Shown one piece after another: positions 40,967-52,252 of a stretch of 64,000 nucleotides of DNA. The notes beneath the pieces are model-generated. The model was not told the origin of the DNA. It saw nothing but the letters and a program-made list of their open reading frames with translations, and did not search any database. The translations under genes were made by a program, and so were the position numbers. Source of the DNA: Cyanobium sp. CH-040. Lineage in GTDB: Bacteria; Cyanobacteriota; Cyanobacteriia; PCC-6307; Cyanobiaceae. The DNA is taken from contig NZ_JAGQCJ010000010.1 in the NCBI RefSeq assembly GCF_024346135.1, positions 46,074 through 110,073 on the forward strand, read 5' to 3'. Each line of letters begins with the position of its first letter. Position 1 is the stretch's first letter.

Positions 40967-42226
40967 ATGGCTGTCAGCTCCCGCTTTGCCGAACGGCTGG
41001 CCGCCGCCCAGGCAGCGATCGCGCCCCTGGCCGCCGCTCACACCGCCGCGGTGAAGGGGCGGCTGGAGCGGGTGCTCGACGCCTTCGCCGCCGAGCGGGT
41101 GGGGGTGCAGCACTTCGCCTCGGTGAGCGGCTATGGCCACGGCGACCAGGGCCGGGAGGTGCTCGACCGGGTGGCCGCCCGGGTGCTGCAGGCCGAGGCG
41201 GCGGCCGTGCGGCTGCAGTTCGTGAGCGGCACCCACGCCATCGCCGCGGCGCTGTTCGGGGTGCTGCGGCCTGGCGACCGCCTGCTGGCCCTCACCGGCC
41301 GCCCCTACGACACCTTGGAAGAGGTGATCGGCATCCGCGGCAGCGGCCGGGGCTCCCTGGCGGAATTCGGCATCCGCTACGACGAGCTCGACCTGCTCCC
41401 CACCGGCGGCCTCGACTGGGACGGCCTTGAGGACGCCCTGGCGGTGCCCACGCGGATGGTGCTGATCCAGCGCAGCTGCGGCTACAGCTGGCGGCCCTCT
41501 CTGGCGGTGGCGGAGATCGGTGCTCTGGTGGAGCGGGTGAAGGCGATCCAGCCCGGCTGCGTGGTGTTCGTGGACAACTGCTACGGCGAGCTGGTGCAGG
41601 AGCAGGAGCCCACGGCCGTGGGCGCCGACCTGATCGCCGGCTCGCTGATCAAGAACCTGGGCGGCACCATCGCCCCCACCGGCGGCTACGTGGCCGGCCG
41701 CGCCGAGCTGGTGGAGCAGGCCTGCTGCCGGCTCACCGCCCCGGGCATCGGCAGCGAGGGGGGCACCAGCTTCGATCTCAACCGTCTGCTGTTCCAGGGT
41801 CTGTTCCTGGCGCCGCAGATGGTGGCCGAGGCGCTGATCTCAGCCGAGCTCACCGCCCAGGTGTTCAGCGACCTGGGCTTCGCCGTCAATCCCCTGCCCG
41901 GCGCCGCCCGCAGCGACGTGATCCAGGCCGTGAGGCTGGGCGATCCCGGGCTGCTGAAGGCCGTGTGCCGGGCTTTCCAGGCCGCCTCGCCCGTGGGCTC
42001 CTACCTCGATCCGGTGCCGGCACCGATGCCCGGCTACGCCAGCGAGCTGGTGATGGCCGGCGGCACCTTCATCGACGGCAGCACCAGCGAGTTCTCCGCC
42101 GACGCCCCGCTGCGGGAGCCCTACGTGCTCTACGCCCAGGGCGGCACCCACCGGGCCCACGCCGCCATCGCCCTGGAGCGGGCCCTGGCGGCCATCGGCG
42201 AATCCCACCGCCTTCCGACAGACTGA
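40967..42226 (+). CDS. PLP enzyme, methionine gamma-lyase/aluminium-resistance family
   Basis: A 419-residue PLP-dependent protein of the fold-type I group annotated as methionine gamma-lyase family or aluminium resistance protein. The N-terminal signature (VGVQHFASVSGYGHGDQGREVLDRV), the cofactor pocket (FVSGTHAIAAALFGVLRPGD), Asp of VVFVDNCYGE, and the Schiff-base lysine in GSLIKNLGG are all present. The C-terminal APMPGYASELVMAGGTFIDGSTSEFSADAP is typical. The true substrate of this family is unclear. ATG 40967 is preferred. It lies upstream of gcvH, 28 bases apart. Confidence 0.88.
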   Translation: MAVSSRFAERLAAAQAAIAPLAAAHTAAVKGRLERVLDAFAAERVGVQHFASVSGYGHGDQGREVLDRVAARVLQAEAAAVRLQFVSGTHAIAAALFGVLRPGDRLLALTGRPYDTLEEVIGIRGSGRGSLAEFGIRYDELDLLPTGGLDWDGLEDALAVPTRMVLIQRSCGYSWRPSLAVAEIGALVERVKAIQPGCVVFVDNCYGELVQEQEPTAVGADLIAGSLIKNLGGTIAPTGGYVAGRAELVEQACCRLTAPGIGSEGGTSFDLNRLLFQGLFLAPQMVAEALISAELTAQVFSDLGFAVNPLPGAARSDVIQAVRLGDPGLLKAVCRAFQAASPVGSYLDPVPAPMPGYASELVMAGGTFIDGSTSEFSADAPLREPYVLYAQGGTHRAHAAIALERALAAIGESHRLPTD

Positions 42227-42254
42227 GCGGCACCGCGATCCCGGTCCGCCAGCC

Positions 42255-42643
42255 ATGGCGCTCTCCTTCCCCAGCGACTGCCGCTACGCCGACAGCCATG
42301 AATACGTGCGTCCCGAGGGCGAGCGGGTGCGCCTCGGCCTCAGCGCCTTCGCCATCGACCAGCTCGGCGACATCGTCTTCGTGGAGCTGCCGGAGGTGGG
42401 GGCGGAGCTCAGCGCCGGCCGGAGCTTCGGCAGCGTGGAATCGGTGAAGGCGGTGGAGGATCTGCTGGCCCCAGTCAGCGGCGTGGTGGAGGCCCGCAAC
42501 GAGTCGGTGCTGGCCAACCCCGAGGAACTGCAGAACGACCCCTACGGCGAGGGCTGGCTGCTGCTGATCCGCCCCAGCGCCCCCGAGCAGATCGAGGCGC
42601 TGATGGCCGCCGACGCCTACGCCGCCAAGGTGCAGGGCCAGGG

Positions 42644-42647
<4 letters not shown>
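42255..42647 (+). CDS. gcvH: Glycine cleavage system H protein
   Basis: The lipoyl carrier that shuttles the aminomethyl group between the P, T and L proteins of glycine decarboxylase, which handles photorespiratory glycine in cyanobacteria. It has 130 residues. The lipoylated lysine is Lys65 in [16 protein letters not shown]; the preceding [12 protein letters not shown] and the following [15 protein letters not shown] stretch ([11 protein letters not shown]) are conserved. The stop overlaps the gcvP start (ATGA), so the two are translated together. Confidence 0.98.
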
Positions 42648-45613
<2,966 letters not shown>

Positions 45614-45645
45614 GCGAGATCTGGAGCCCGAGGGCGATCTGGGGC

Positions 45646-45651
45646 CATAAT
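45646..45651 (+). promoter_or_regulatory. Candidate -10 element CATAAT
   Basis: CATAAT lies just past gcvP, 118 bases before ATG 45769. It is one of the few near-TATAAT sequences in a GC-rich gap; no -35 is visible. It could start the leader containing the hairpin at 45668. Confidence 0.3.
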
Positions 45652-45667
45652 GTGCCGAGCCGCTACT

Positions 45668-45684
45668 GAAATCCTCAGGATTTC
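45668..45684 (+). terminator. Small perfect hairpin past gcvP
   Basis: GAAATCC-TCA-GGATTTC is a perfect 7-base stem with a 3-base loop, 55 bases after the gcvP stop. The T-run after it is weak (TTC), so it may be an inefficient terminator or instead a leader structure of the small gene that follows. Confidence 0.35.
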
Positions 45685-45768
45685 TTCGGCATTGCGCCCT
45701 TGCCTTTGCGGTTCCATCTGCTGGAACTGCAGCGCGGGCGGCCAGCACGTCTTTTCGACACGGGGATC

Positions 45769-45960
45769 ATGAACGGCAGCGACAAGGGGGATCACGACGG
45801 CGGCCATGCCGCCACCAGTGCCGCCACCAACGTGGTGAGGGTTCCCTTCGGCGTGCGTCGTCCCCGCCGCACCAGGCCTGAGCGGCCGCAGCGCTGGGCC
45901 ACCTTGGTGCTGCCCTTCCAGTCCGGTGTCGATCCCACCCCGCCGCCGCAGGCGGCCTGA
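45769..45960 (+). CDS. Small hypothetical protein, basic C-terminus
   Basis: A 63-residue polar protein. An Asp/His/Gly-rich N-terminus (MNGSDKGDHDGGHAA) is followed by an Arg/Pro-rich stretch (VVRVPFGVRRPRRTRPERPQRW) and a short hydrophobic end (ATLVLPFQ). There is no membrane helix. I do not recognise a family. The frame can be extended upstream to a TTG at 45700, but ATG 45769 is likelier. It converges with another small gene, with an inverted repeat between their stops. Confidence 0.5.
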   Translation: MNGSDKGDHDGGHAATSAATNVVRVPFGVRRPRRTRPERPQRWATLVLPFQSGVDPTPPPQAA

Positions 45961-45986
45961 GCCGGGCCTGAGCCGGGTGGGCTCAG

Positions 45987-46018
45987 ACGCTCGTGAGGTT
46001 TCAGGCCTTAACGAGCGT
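45987..46018. terminator. Inverted repeat between two convergent small genes
   Basis: ACGCTCGT at 45987-45994 pairs with ACGAGCGT at 46011-46018 across a 16-base loop. It lies between the stops of two small convergent genes and is followed by TTT, so it may act as a terminator in both directions. The long loop makes it weak. Confidence 0.4.
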
Positions 46019-46019
46019 T

Positions 46020-46268
46020 TCAGGCGGCCATGTTGCGCGTCCCCTGGGCCAGGCGCCAGTCCACAAGGGCCTTGACATCGGCCAGGGAGCTGGCGGGCGC
46101 CTGGAAGGAGAGCAACCCAGCAGTTCCGCGGCTGGGTTGCACCAGCCAGCTGAGATCGGCCTGGGGGATCAGCAGGAAGCCCCGATAGCGCACCACCGCG
46201 CTCAGCCCGCCGGTCTCGCTCGGATCAGCCGAGGCCATGCAGGCCGCCTTGGGAAGGATCACGGTCAT
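46020..46268 (-). CDS. Small conserved-looking hypothetical protein
   Basis: An 82-residue protein with a mixed, protein-like composition: LSAVVRYRGFLLIPQADLSWLVQP, a loop, then FQAPASSLADVKALVDWRL. The alternating beta-turn pattern around RYRGFLLIPQ and the helix at the end suggest a small alpha/beta domain. I do not recognise the family. ATG 46268 is the start and no clear ribosome-binding site precedes it. The 141 bases to flv1 show no further gene. Confidence 0.6.
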   Translation of the reverse strand: MTVILPKAACMASADPSETGGLSAVVRYRGFLLIPQADLSWLVQPSRGTAGLLSFQAPASSLADVKALVDWRLAQGTRNMAA

Positions 46269-46409
46269 TGCAGTCCCGGCGACGGGAGCCCCGGGAATTG
46301 AACTGGTTTTCTACCGATTTCGATGACGAATGATTGCGTTGGCGCCTGAGAGCGCGGTGGCGCCCGAGCGTGGGCAGGCGGGGCGTCGTTGGCCTGCCCG
46401 GCCGGCCCA

Positions 46410-48263
46410 TCAGTAGGCCTCGCCGCTGCGCCGCTGGTGCACCGCCGTGGTGCCGGCCGGATCGAGCACGGCCCCCCGCTCCACCTGGGCATACAGCAGC
46501 CAGTGGTCGCCGCATTCCATGCGCTGCTTCACGGTGGCCTCCAGCCAGGCCAGCGCCTCTGGCAGGATCGGCTGGCCGCCGGGGCTTTCCTCCAGCTCCA
46601 GCCCCGCGAAGCGGTCGGCCCCCGGGGCGAAGGGTTTGAGGAACTGGCGCATCGGTCCGCTCTCGCGGCCGGCGGCGAGCACGTTGAGGGCGAAGCGGTC
46701 GCCGATGTGCAGCAGGGCTTCCACGGCCCGGTCCCTGGCCACCGCCACCGTGAACCCCGGTGGCGTGAAGCTGGCCTGGCTCACCCAGCTGGCCACCATC
46801 GCGCCATTGAGCCGGCTTTCGCCCGCGCCCTTGGCGGTGGTGAGCACGCACAGCGACCCCAGCACCCGGCCCAGGGCCTGGATCGCCGGTTCGCTGCGGC
46901 TCTCCTGCAGACCGCCTGAGGCCGCGCGCCGCTCGCTGCGCCGCTGGGCGGCCCGCAGCTGCCGGCCCAGGCCCGTGCCCGTCTCCTCGATCGCCTTGAT
47001 GCGGGCCGCATCGGGGCTGAACTTCACCTTGATCGGCTCGAAGGCGAACTGGAAGCCGCCGTCGCGCAGCTTGTTCTCGAGCAGGTCCAGCGCCTCGCCG
47101 CTCCAGCCGAAGCTGCCGAACACCCCCACCGGCTTGGCGCGGTCGCCCTCGGCCAGCACCGTGCCCAGCGCCGAGACGATCGGGGTGGGGGCATGCCCAC
47201 CCAGGGTGGGGGAGCCGATCAGCAGGGCATCGCAGGTGCGGATGGCCTCCAGCAGCTGCTCGGGCTCGCTGAATTCGCAGTTGATGCTCTCCACCCGCAC
47301 CCCCGTGCGCGCCACCCCCTGGGCGAGGGCATCGGCGATGGCGGCGGTGTTGCCGTAGGCGCTGGCGAACAGCAGGGCCACCGACAGGCTGCTGCGATCG
47401 CTGGCCTCCCCCCAGCGCCGGTAGTCGGCGAGCAGGCTGCGCCAGCTGTCGCTGATCGCCGGGCCGTGCCCCGGCGCGATCGTGCGGATGTCGAGCTCCT
47501 CGAGCCGGTCGACGATCGACTCCACCTGGCGGGCCATCGGCGCCATCAGGCAGTCGTAGAAGTAGCGCCGGTCCTCCTCGCTGCTGCTGCGGTTGGCTTC
47601 CGCCCACGCCTCGCTGCAGAGGTGGGCGGCGAAGAACTTGCCGCTCATCAGCAGGCCGCTGCTCTCCTCGAAGGCCAGCAGGGCGCCGGGCCAGCGTGGC
47701 GTGGGGGCCGGGATCAGGCGCAGCACGTGGCCGCCGCCGAGTTCGCGGCTCACCTCGTGCTTCACCACGTCGATCGGTGGCAGGGGCGGCAGATCGCCGC
47801 CCTCGGCAGCCTCGGGGCTGCCCGGGGCGCCGGGCCGGCGCTGGCTCCAGAGCTGCTCCAGCAGCCGGGCGCCGGCATTGGAGGCCACCAGCATCAGCCG
47901 CGGCCAGCGCTCCGCCAGCTTGCGCAGCAGCGCCACCCGGTTGGGGTTGACGTGCCCCACCACGGCCTTGAGGGCGGCGTCGGCAGGCACCAGGGACTCC
48001 AGCCGCTCCAGGAAGGGCGCCGCGAAGGACGCCCCCGGGGGATGCACCAGCACCGGCGGCATCGAGCGCCCGGCGGCCGTGCTGCCGGGCCGGAACAGAA
48101 AGCTGTTGGCCGTGGTGCCCCGCTCCAGGCCGTACTCCACCTCGAAGCGCAGCCGGGTGGGGCTCAGACCGCGCAGGCACACCAGTCCGGCATCGATCGG
48201 CAGCGCCAGGACGCGGCGGTCGCTGCCCACGGAACCAGGGGCCACGGAACCGGCGGCCGCCAT
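46410..48263 (-). CDS. flv1: Flavodiiron protein, Flv1-type (degenerate di-iron site)
   Basis: A class C flavodiiron protein of 617 residues: a metallo-beta-lactamase-like domain, a flavodoxin domain (ALLFASAYGNTAAIADAL, GSPTLGGHAP), and a C-terminal flavin-reductase-like domain (MVASWVSQASFTPPGFTVAV). Together with Flv3 it would reduce O2 to water with electrons from photosystem I. The usual HxExDH ligand motif reads GHVNPNR and the later His/Asp positions are Arg/Lys (PRWPG, SGKFF), so it cannot hold a normal di-iron site. This is the hallmark of Flv1 compared with Flv3. ATG 48263 overlaps the flv3 stop by one base (TGATG). Confidence 0.9.
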   Translation of the reverse strand: MAAAGSVAPGSVGSDRRVLALPIDAGLVCLRGLSPTRLRFEVEYGLERGTTANSFLFRPGSTAAGRSMPPVLVHPPGASFAAPFLERLESLVPADAALKAVVGHVNPNRVALLRKLAERWPRLMLVASNAGARLLEQLWSQRRPGAPGSPEAAEGGDLPPLPPIDVVKHEVSRELGGGHVLRLIPAPTPRWPGALLAFEESSGLLMSGKFFAAHLCSEAWAEANRSSSEEDRRYFYDCLMAPMARQVESIVDRLEELDIRTIAPGHGPAISDSWRSLLADYRRWGEASDRSSLSVALLFASAYGNTAAIADALAQGVARTGVRVESINCEFSEPEQLLEAIRTCDALLIGSPTLGGHAPTPIVSALGTVLAEGDRAKPVGVFGSFGWSGEALDLLENKLRDGGFQFAFEPIKVKFSPDAARIKAIEETGTGLGRQLRAAQRRSERRAASGGLQESRSEPAIQALGRVLGSLCVLTTAKGAGESRLNGAMVASWVSQASFTPPGFTVAVARDRAVEALLHIGDRFALNVLAAGRESGPMRQFLKPFAPGADRFAGLELEESPGGQPILPEALAWLEATVKQRMECGDHWLLYAQVERGAVLDPAGTTAVHQRRSGEAY

Positions 48264-50050
48264 CAGTAGTGGTTCCCCACCTTGCGGTGATGCACGGCGG
48301 TGTGGGCCTGGGTGTCGGCCACATTGCCCTGCTCCACCACCGCGTAGATGATCCAGTGGTCGGGACCCTCCAGCCGCTGGGCCACCCGGCAGCCCAGGTA
48401 GGCCAGGGCATCGCCGAGCACCGGACCCCCCTCGGCCACGCCCTCCAGGGTGCTCACCCCGGCGAAGCGGTCGGCCCCGGGTGGGAAGCGCCGGAGGAAA
48501 TGGCGCAGCAGCTGCTGGTGGTTGTCCTCCCGCAGGATGTTGAGCACGAAGCGGTCGCCCACCTGCATCAGCGCCTCGATGGCCCGGTCCTTGGCCACGG
48601 CCACGGTGATGCCGGGCGGATCGAAGCTGGCCTGGCTCACCCAGCTGGCCACCATGGCGGAGGAGCGCGTGCCGCCCTCGCCATCGCTCTGGCGTGCGGT
48701 CACCACATAGAGACCTCCGCTCAGGCGCCCCAGGGCCTTGTCCAGGTCACCGTCGAGGGCCTTCATGGCGGCGATCGTCTTTGCCTTGGTGAGCAGCTGG
48801 CCCAGGTCGGTGCCGGCCTCCTCACAGCGCTGGTAGTCGCCGGTCTGGGGCACCTCGCGGATGCGCAGCGGCTCGAAGGCGCTCTTCTGGCCCAGGGCCC
48901 GCAGCTGGCCGGCCACCGTGTCGATGGGCTCGTCGTTGCCGCCGAAGGCGTCGTAGCAGGCCACCCACTGCTTCGGTTTCAGGGCCGCCAGCAGGGTGCC
49001 GATGCTGGCCTGCAGCTCGGCATCGGGGCTGGCGGGCCAGGTGGGCACCACCACGGCGCTGGCCTCGCCCACCAGGGCACTGAGTTCCTGGGCGTCGGTG
49101 GCGCGCAGGTCCACCAGCTGCACGGCGGCGCCGGCCTTCTGGATGCCGCGGGCGATCGCCTGGCTGAGCCGGTCGCAGAAGCCGTACTGGCTCACGTAGC
49201 AGACGGCTGCGTAGGCCTCGCCGGTGCTGCGCTCGGAGCTCCAGGTGCGGTAGTCCTCCACCCAGAGATTGAGGTGATGGCGCAGCAGCGGACCGTGGCC
49301 CACGGCGATGGTGGTGACCGCCGGCAGCCCCTCCATGCGCTTCAGGGCCTGCAGCACGCTGCGGGCGTTGGGGCCCATCAGGCACTCGTAGTAGAAGCGG
49401 AAGTCGGGCGCGATGGCGCCGGGATCCACGTCGAAGAGGTCGTCCGAGCAGTAGTGCAGGCCGAAGGCGTCGCAGGTGTAGAGGATGCCGGTGCCGTGGT
49501 CGAAGGAGAAGATCGTGTCCGGCCAGTGCAGGTTGGGCGCGCTCAGGAACGCGAAGCGGTGGGCCACACCGCTGTCGGGATTGGTGCCCAGATCGAGCTC
49601 CTCGCCGCTCTTCACCGCCCGGCTGCGGAACGGCCGGTGCACCTGGTCTTCGAGGAACTGGATCGCCACCTTGGAGGCCACGATCTCGATCTCCGGGTTG
49701 AGATCGAGCAGGTGGCCGATCAGGCCGGAGTGATCCGGCTCGGTGTGGCTCACGATCAGGAAATCGATCGCCTGCGGATCGATCTGCTCGCGCAGCAGAG
49801 GCAGCCAGGTGTCCGCGAACTTGAGATGGCTGGTGTCGATCAGGGCGGTGCGCTCGCCCCGCACCAGGAAGCTGTTGTAGGTGGTGCCGTTGCGCAGGCC
49901 GAACTCGATGTCGAAGCGGCTGCGGTCCCAGTCCAGCGAGCGGATCGCGGTGGTGTCGGCGGCGACCGCCTCGCACTGCAGGCTCAGGCGCGGCGTGGCC
50001 GGCGGGCCGGCCTGCTCGGGGGCTTGAGGGGCGGTTGTGGTGGCTGCCAT
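48263..50050 (-). CDS. flv3: Flavodiiron protein, Flv3-type (canonical di-iron site)
   Basis: A class C flavodiiron protein of 595 residues with three domains as in its neighbour. The di-iron ligands are intact: VSHTEPDHSGLI (H-x-E-x-D-H), NLHWPDT, CDAFGLH and VGHGP. The flavodoxin domain has VCYVSQYGFCDRLSQAI, and the C-terminal flavin-reductase domain AMVASWVSQASFDPPGITVAVAKD. It pairs with the flv1 gene directly behind it; the Flv1/Flv3 heteromer protects photosystem I in fluctuating light. ATG 50050 is preceded by AAGGG, a good ribosome binding site, so longer in-frame starts are rejected. A TACAGT hexamer is 23 bases upstream. Confidence 0.93.
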   Translation of the reverse strand: MAATTTAPQAPEQAGPPATPRLSLQCEAVAADTTAIRSLDWDRSRFDIEFGLRNGTTYNSFLVRGERTALIDTSHLKFADTWLPLLREQIDPQAIDFLIVSHTEPDHSGLIGHLLDLNPEIEIVASKVAIQFLEDQVHRPFRSRAVKSGEELDLGTNPDSGVAHRFAFLSAPNLHWPDTIFSFDHGTGILYTCDAFGLHYCSDDLFDVDPGAIAPDFRFYYECLMGPNARSVLQALKRMEGLPAVTTIAVGHGPLLRHHLNLWVEDYRTWSSERSTGEAYAAVCYVSQYGFCDRLSQAIARGIQKAGAAVQLVDLRATDAQELSALVGEASAVVVPTWPASPDAELQASIGTLLAALKPKQWVACYDAFGGNDEPIDTVAGQLRALGQKSAFEPLRIREVPQTGDYQRCEEAGTDLGQLLTKAKTIAAMKALDGDLDKALGRLSGGLYVVTARQSDGEGGTRSSAMVASWVSQASFDPPGITVAVAKDRAIEALMQVGDRFVLNILREDNHQQLLRHFLRRFPPGADRFAGVSTLEGVAEGGPVLGDALAYLGCRVAQRLEGPDHWIIYAVVEQGNVADTQAHTAVHHRKVGNHY

Positions 50051-50072
50051 GAACACCCTTGCGGCTGGCGAA

Positions 50073-50078
50073 ACTGTA
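50073..50078 (-). promoter_or_regulatory. Candidate -10 element TACAGT of flv3-flv1
   Basis: On the minus strand TACAGT lies 23 bases before the flv3 ATG. It fits the TANNNT -10 pattern; a -35 is not evident. Confidence 0.35.
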
Positions 50079-50108
50079 GGGAGCCCTCCTCGGGGACTGG
50101 TCTCACCG

Positions 50109-50618
50109 TCAGGACGGGTCCCGCAGCCACCACCAGGCGCTGAAGCGGGCCGCCTGGCCGCAGACGCGTCCCTCCGCGTCATGCAGTGTCCACACCCGGG
50201 CGGCGCCGATGCGGAAGCGCCGCCCCCGGCTGTCGACGCGGATGCCGCTGTAGCCCTCGATGGCCTCGCCGGCGCGGGCCTGGAGCAGGGCCAGCCGGCG
50301 CTCGGCCCGTTCCGCCGCCGGTGCGGTGAGCCGCGAGGGCAGCCCCACCATCTCGGCCCAGGTGCGGCGCCAGAGGCGCAGGGCGGCCCGGTTGGCGTAG
50401 GTGAGCCGGGGGCCGGGATCGCCTCCCGGGTCCTCGCCGTCGTGGGCGAGCACCACCACCGGGGCCGCGAACAGGGTCTGAGCCCGATGCTCCGGCCCGC
50501 TGTCGGCGTTCAGGCCGGGCAGCAACGGCTCTGCGTAGGCCGCAAGGTGACTCTCGAGGATGCGCCGCGCCAGCGTCAGCCGGGGCTCCACCAGCCAGGG
50601 CGGTGGGGACGGCACCAT
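50109..50618 (-). CDS. MEKHLA-domain protein
   Basis: A 169-residue soluble protein of the MEKHLA family, a PAS-related fold named for a plant motif and found alone in cyanobacteria. RRILESHLAAYAEPLLPG matches the family start; the PAS-like core contains LTYANRAALRLW and the family end IEGYSGIRVDSRGRRFRI...VWTLHDAEGRVCGQAARF. The function of the free-standing form is unknown; a ligand-sensing role is a guess from the fold. ATG 50618 is preferred, and a GTG at 50669, inside the SWIM gene's 3' end, is an alternative. It follows the SWIM protein gene in a probable operon. Confidence 0.78.
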   Translation of the reverse strand: MVPSPPPWLVEPRLTLARRILESHLAAYAEPLLPGLNADSGPEHRAQTLFAAPVVVLAHDGEDPGGDPGPRLTYANRAALRLWRRTWAEMVGLPSRLTAPAAERAERRLALLQARAGEAIEGYSGIRVDSRGRRFRIGAARVWTLHDAEGRVCGQAARFSAWWWLRDPS

Positions 50619-50661
50619 CGGTCGCAGCGTCGGTGGCACGGTCTGATGCGCCGTTCCGTCC

Positions 50662-51564
50662 TCAGCCACCGGGCTCGCCTTCACCCCGCTCCTGGCCGTT
50701 GCCCATCGCCAGGGCCAGGGCCAGGCTGCCCATGCGCTCACCATGGGCGCGGATCTGCGCCAGGAAACGGCGGTTGGCCTCGGGGAAGCGCGGCTCCTCG
50801 GCCAGGGGCAGCGGGCCGGCCGCATCCAGGCCGGTGTCGCCCTCCAGGGCCGGGGTGATCACCACCAGGTCGGGATCGAGGGCCGCGCCGTAACGCCACC
50901 AGCGGCTGGGGTCGGTGATGGCCGGATGCACCGGTTGCGGCGGGGCCTCCGCCACCGGAGCGTCCTCACCGCTGGCGCGGGACTGGCGGGCCTGCCGGGC
51001 CAGGGCCCGGCGGCGCCGCTTGGCCAGATCCGTCAGCAGCTGGGCGCGGGTGCGGCCCCGCAGCTGGAACAGCACGAAGGGATCCTCGCTGAAGCGCTCG
51101 CCCATCAGGTAGAAGACGGCGCTGACGTGCTTGCAGGGGTTGATCTTGTCGGGGCAGGTGCACTCGCTGCGCACCTCCTGCAGCTTGAAGGGGAACAGGC
51201 GCTTGCCGCTGGCGGCGAAGGCCCGCTCGATGTCCTGCGGCATCACCCCGGCCAGCAGCTGCGCCGACCAGCGCGCCTTCTGGCTGAGGGCCTCGAGCAC
51301 GTAGCCCCAGTCCTCATCGCTGAGCACATCGAGCCAGAGCTTCACCTTGTAGGGCTCCTCGTCGCTGCCCTGCACCCGGGCATGCACCCGCCGCCCCTCG
51401 AAGCGGATCGAGGTCACGTTGCCCGAGCGGGCGTAGTCCCAGGCGCGCTCGAGGCGCTTCTTGAAGCGGTAGCCCTGGATCAGCTCCATCCACTGCTCCA
51501 CCCACCAGGGCTGCTGGCCGAGGCCTTCCTCGCCGAGCTGGGTGGTGATCGGGGCGGTGGTCAT
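50662..51564 (-). CDS. SWIM zinc-finger protein (SNF2 partner)
   Basis: A 300-residue protein with one SWIM zinc finger, ECTCPDKINPCKHV (CxCx6CxH, about residues 133-146). Before it is a helical region (WWVEQWMELIQGYRFKKRLERAWDYARSGNV) and a short beta part; after it is an Arg-rich helix and an acidic/Pro-rich tail. SWIM domains bind DNA or proteins and, in bacteria, are often encoded beside SNF2-family ATPases, as here, where the SNF2 gene is on the same strand with a single gene between. The pair may form a DNA-remodelling or repair unit; the actual task is unknown. Confidence 0.85.
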   Translation of the reverse strand: MTTAPITTQLGEEGLGQQPWWVEQWMELIQGYRFKKRLERAWDYARSGNVTSIRFEGRRVHARVQGSDEEPYKVKLWLDVLSDEDWGYVLEALSQKARWSAQLLAGVMPQDIERAFAASGKRLFPFKLQEVRSECTCPDKINPCKHVSAVFYLMGERFSEDPFVLFQLRGRTRAQLLTDLAKRRRRALARQARQSRASGEDAPVAEAPPQPVHPAITDPSRWWRYGAALDPDLVVITPALEGDTGLDAAGPLPLAEEPRFPEANRRFLAQIRAHGERMGSLALALAMGNGQERGEGEPGG

Positions 51565-51598
51565 CGCCGTGCGCTGATGGGGTCAGTATGCCGGCCGT

Positions 51599-52252
51599 TC
51601 ATGGTGCCGCCTCCGGCGCTGCATCAGGCCTGGGCGAGGCCGGCATCAGGGCGGCGGTGGCCAGGGCCAGCACCACGGCATTGAGCAGGTGCCAGAGGAG
51701 ATGGGTCCCGACCGGCAGCCAGGGGCAGAGCAGCTGATCGACGCTGCGCATCAGCAGCGACAGGCTGAACACCACACCCGCCGTCAGCAGGCCGGGGCGG
51801 CCGCAACGGCGCCGCTCCCGCCAGCCCAGCAGCAGCACCACCACCAGTGTGGGGGCGTAGGCCAGGGAGCCGTTCAACAGCTCGGGAGCCGTGCGGCTGG
51901 CCAGGGTCGCCAGCAGGAAGAGGGTCACCAGCAGCAGCGCTGTGGCAGCGCCCGCGGCGGTGCGGCGGCGCAGGTAGAGCCAGAGGAACACCAGCTGGAA
52001 CAGCAGGATCGGCAGCACATCCGCCAGCAGTGCCCAGGTGGTGGCGAAGGTGTGGAACAGGGTGCTGCCCACGCCGATGGCCACCACCAGCGCGGTGAGG
52101 GCGCCGATGCCGGGATCGTCGGCCACCCCCAGCCGCCGGGCCCGGGCCTGGATCCACCAGGCCGCGACCAGGAAGGCCGCGTTGGTGGCGGCGTTGACGG
52201 GTTCGGCCAGCAGGCCCGGACCCAGGCGTTCGCAGTAGAGGTCGAGGGTCAT
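51599..52252 (-). CDS. Ceramidase-like (alkaline ceramidase family) membrane hydrolase
   Basis: A 217-residue protein with seven hydrophobic helices and the CREST/ceramidase signature: YCE...AEPVNAATNAAFLVAA at the start, VGSTLFHTFATTWALLADVLPI (His67, Asp78) in the third helix, and GTHLLWHLLNAVVLA near the end. These His, Asp and His residues form the zinc site in the family. It would hydrolyse an amide-linked lipid; its real substrate in a cyanobacterium is unknown. ATG 52252 overlaps the SNF2 stop by four bases (ATGA), so the two are coupled, an unexpected pairing. Confidence 0.8.
   Translation of the reverse strand: MTLDLYCERLGPGLLAEPVNAATNAAFLVAAWWIQARARRLGVADDPGIGALTALVVAIGVGSTLFHTFATTWALLADVLPILLFQLVFLWLYLRRRTAAGAATALLLVTLFLLATLASRTAPELLNGSLAYAPTLVVVLLLGWRERRRCGRPGLLTAGVVFSLSLLMRSVDQLLCPWLPVGTHLLWHLLNAVVLALATAALMPASPRPDAAPEAAP

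Noticed and set aside
46268..46409. tRNA-like stretch (GGGAATTGAAC)
   Set aside because: It resembles a T-arm only loosely, and no acceptor, D or anticodon arms can be folded around it.
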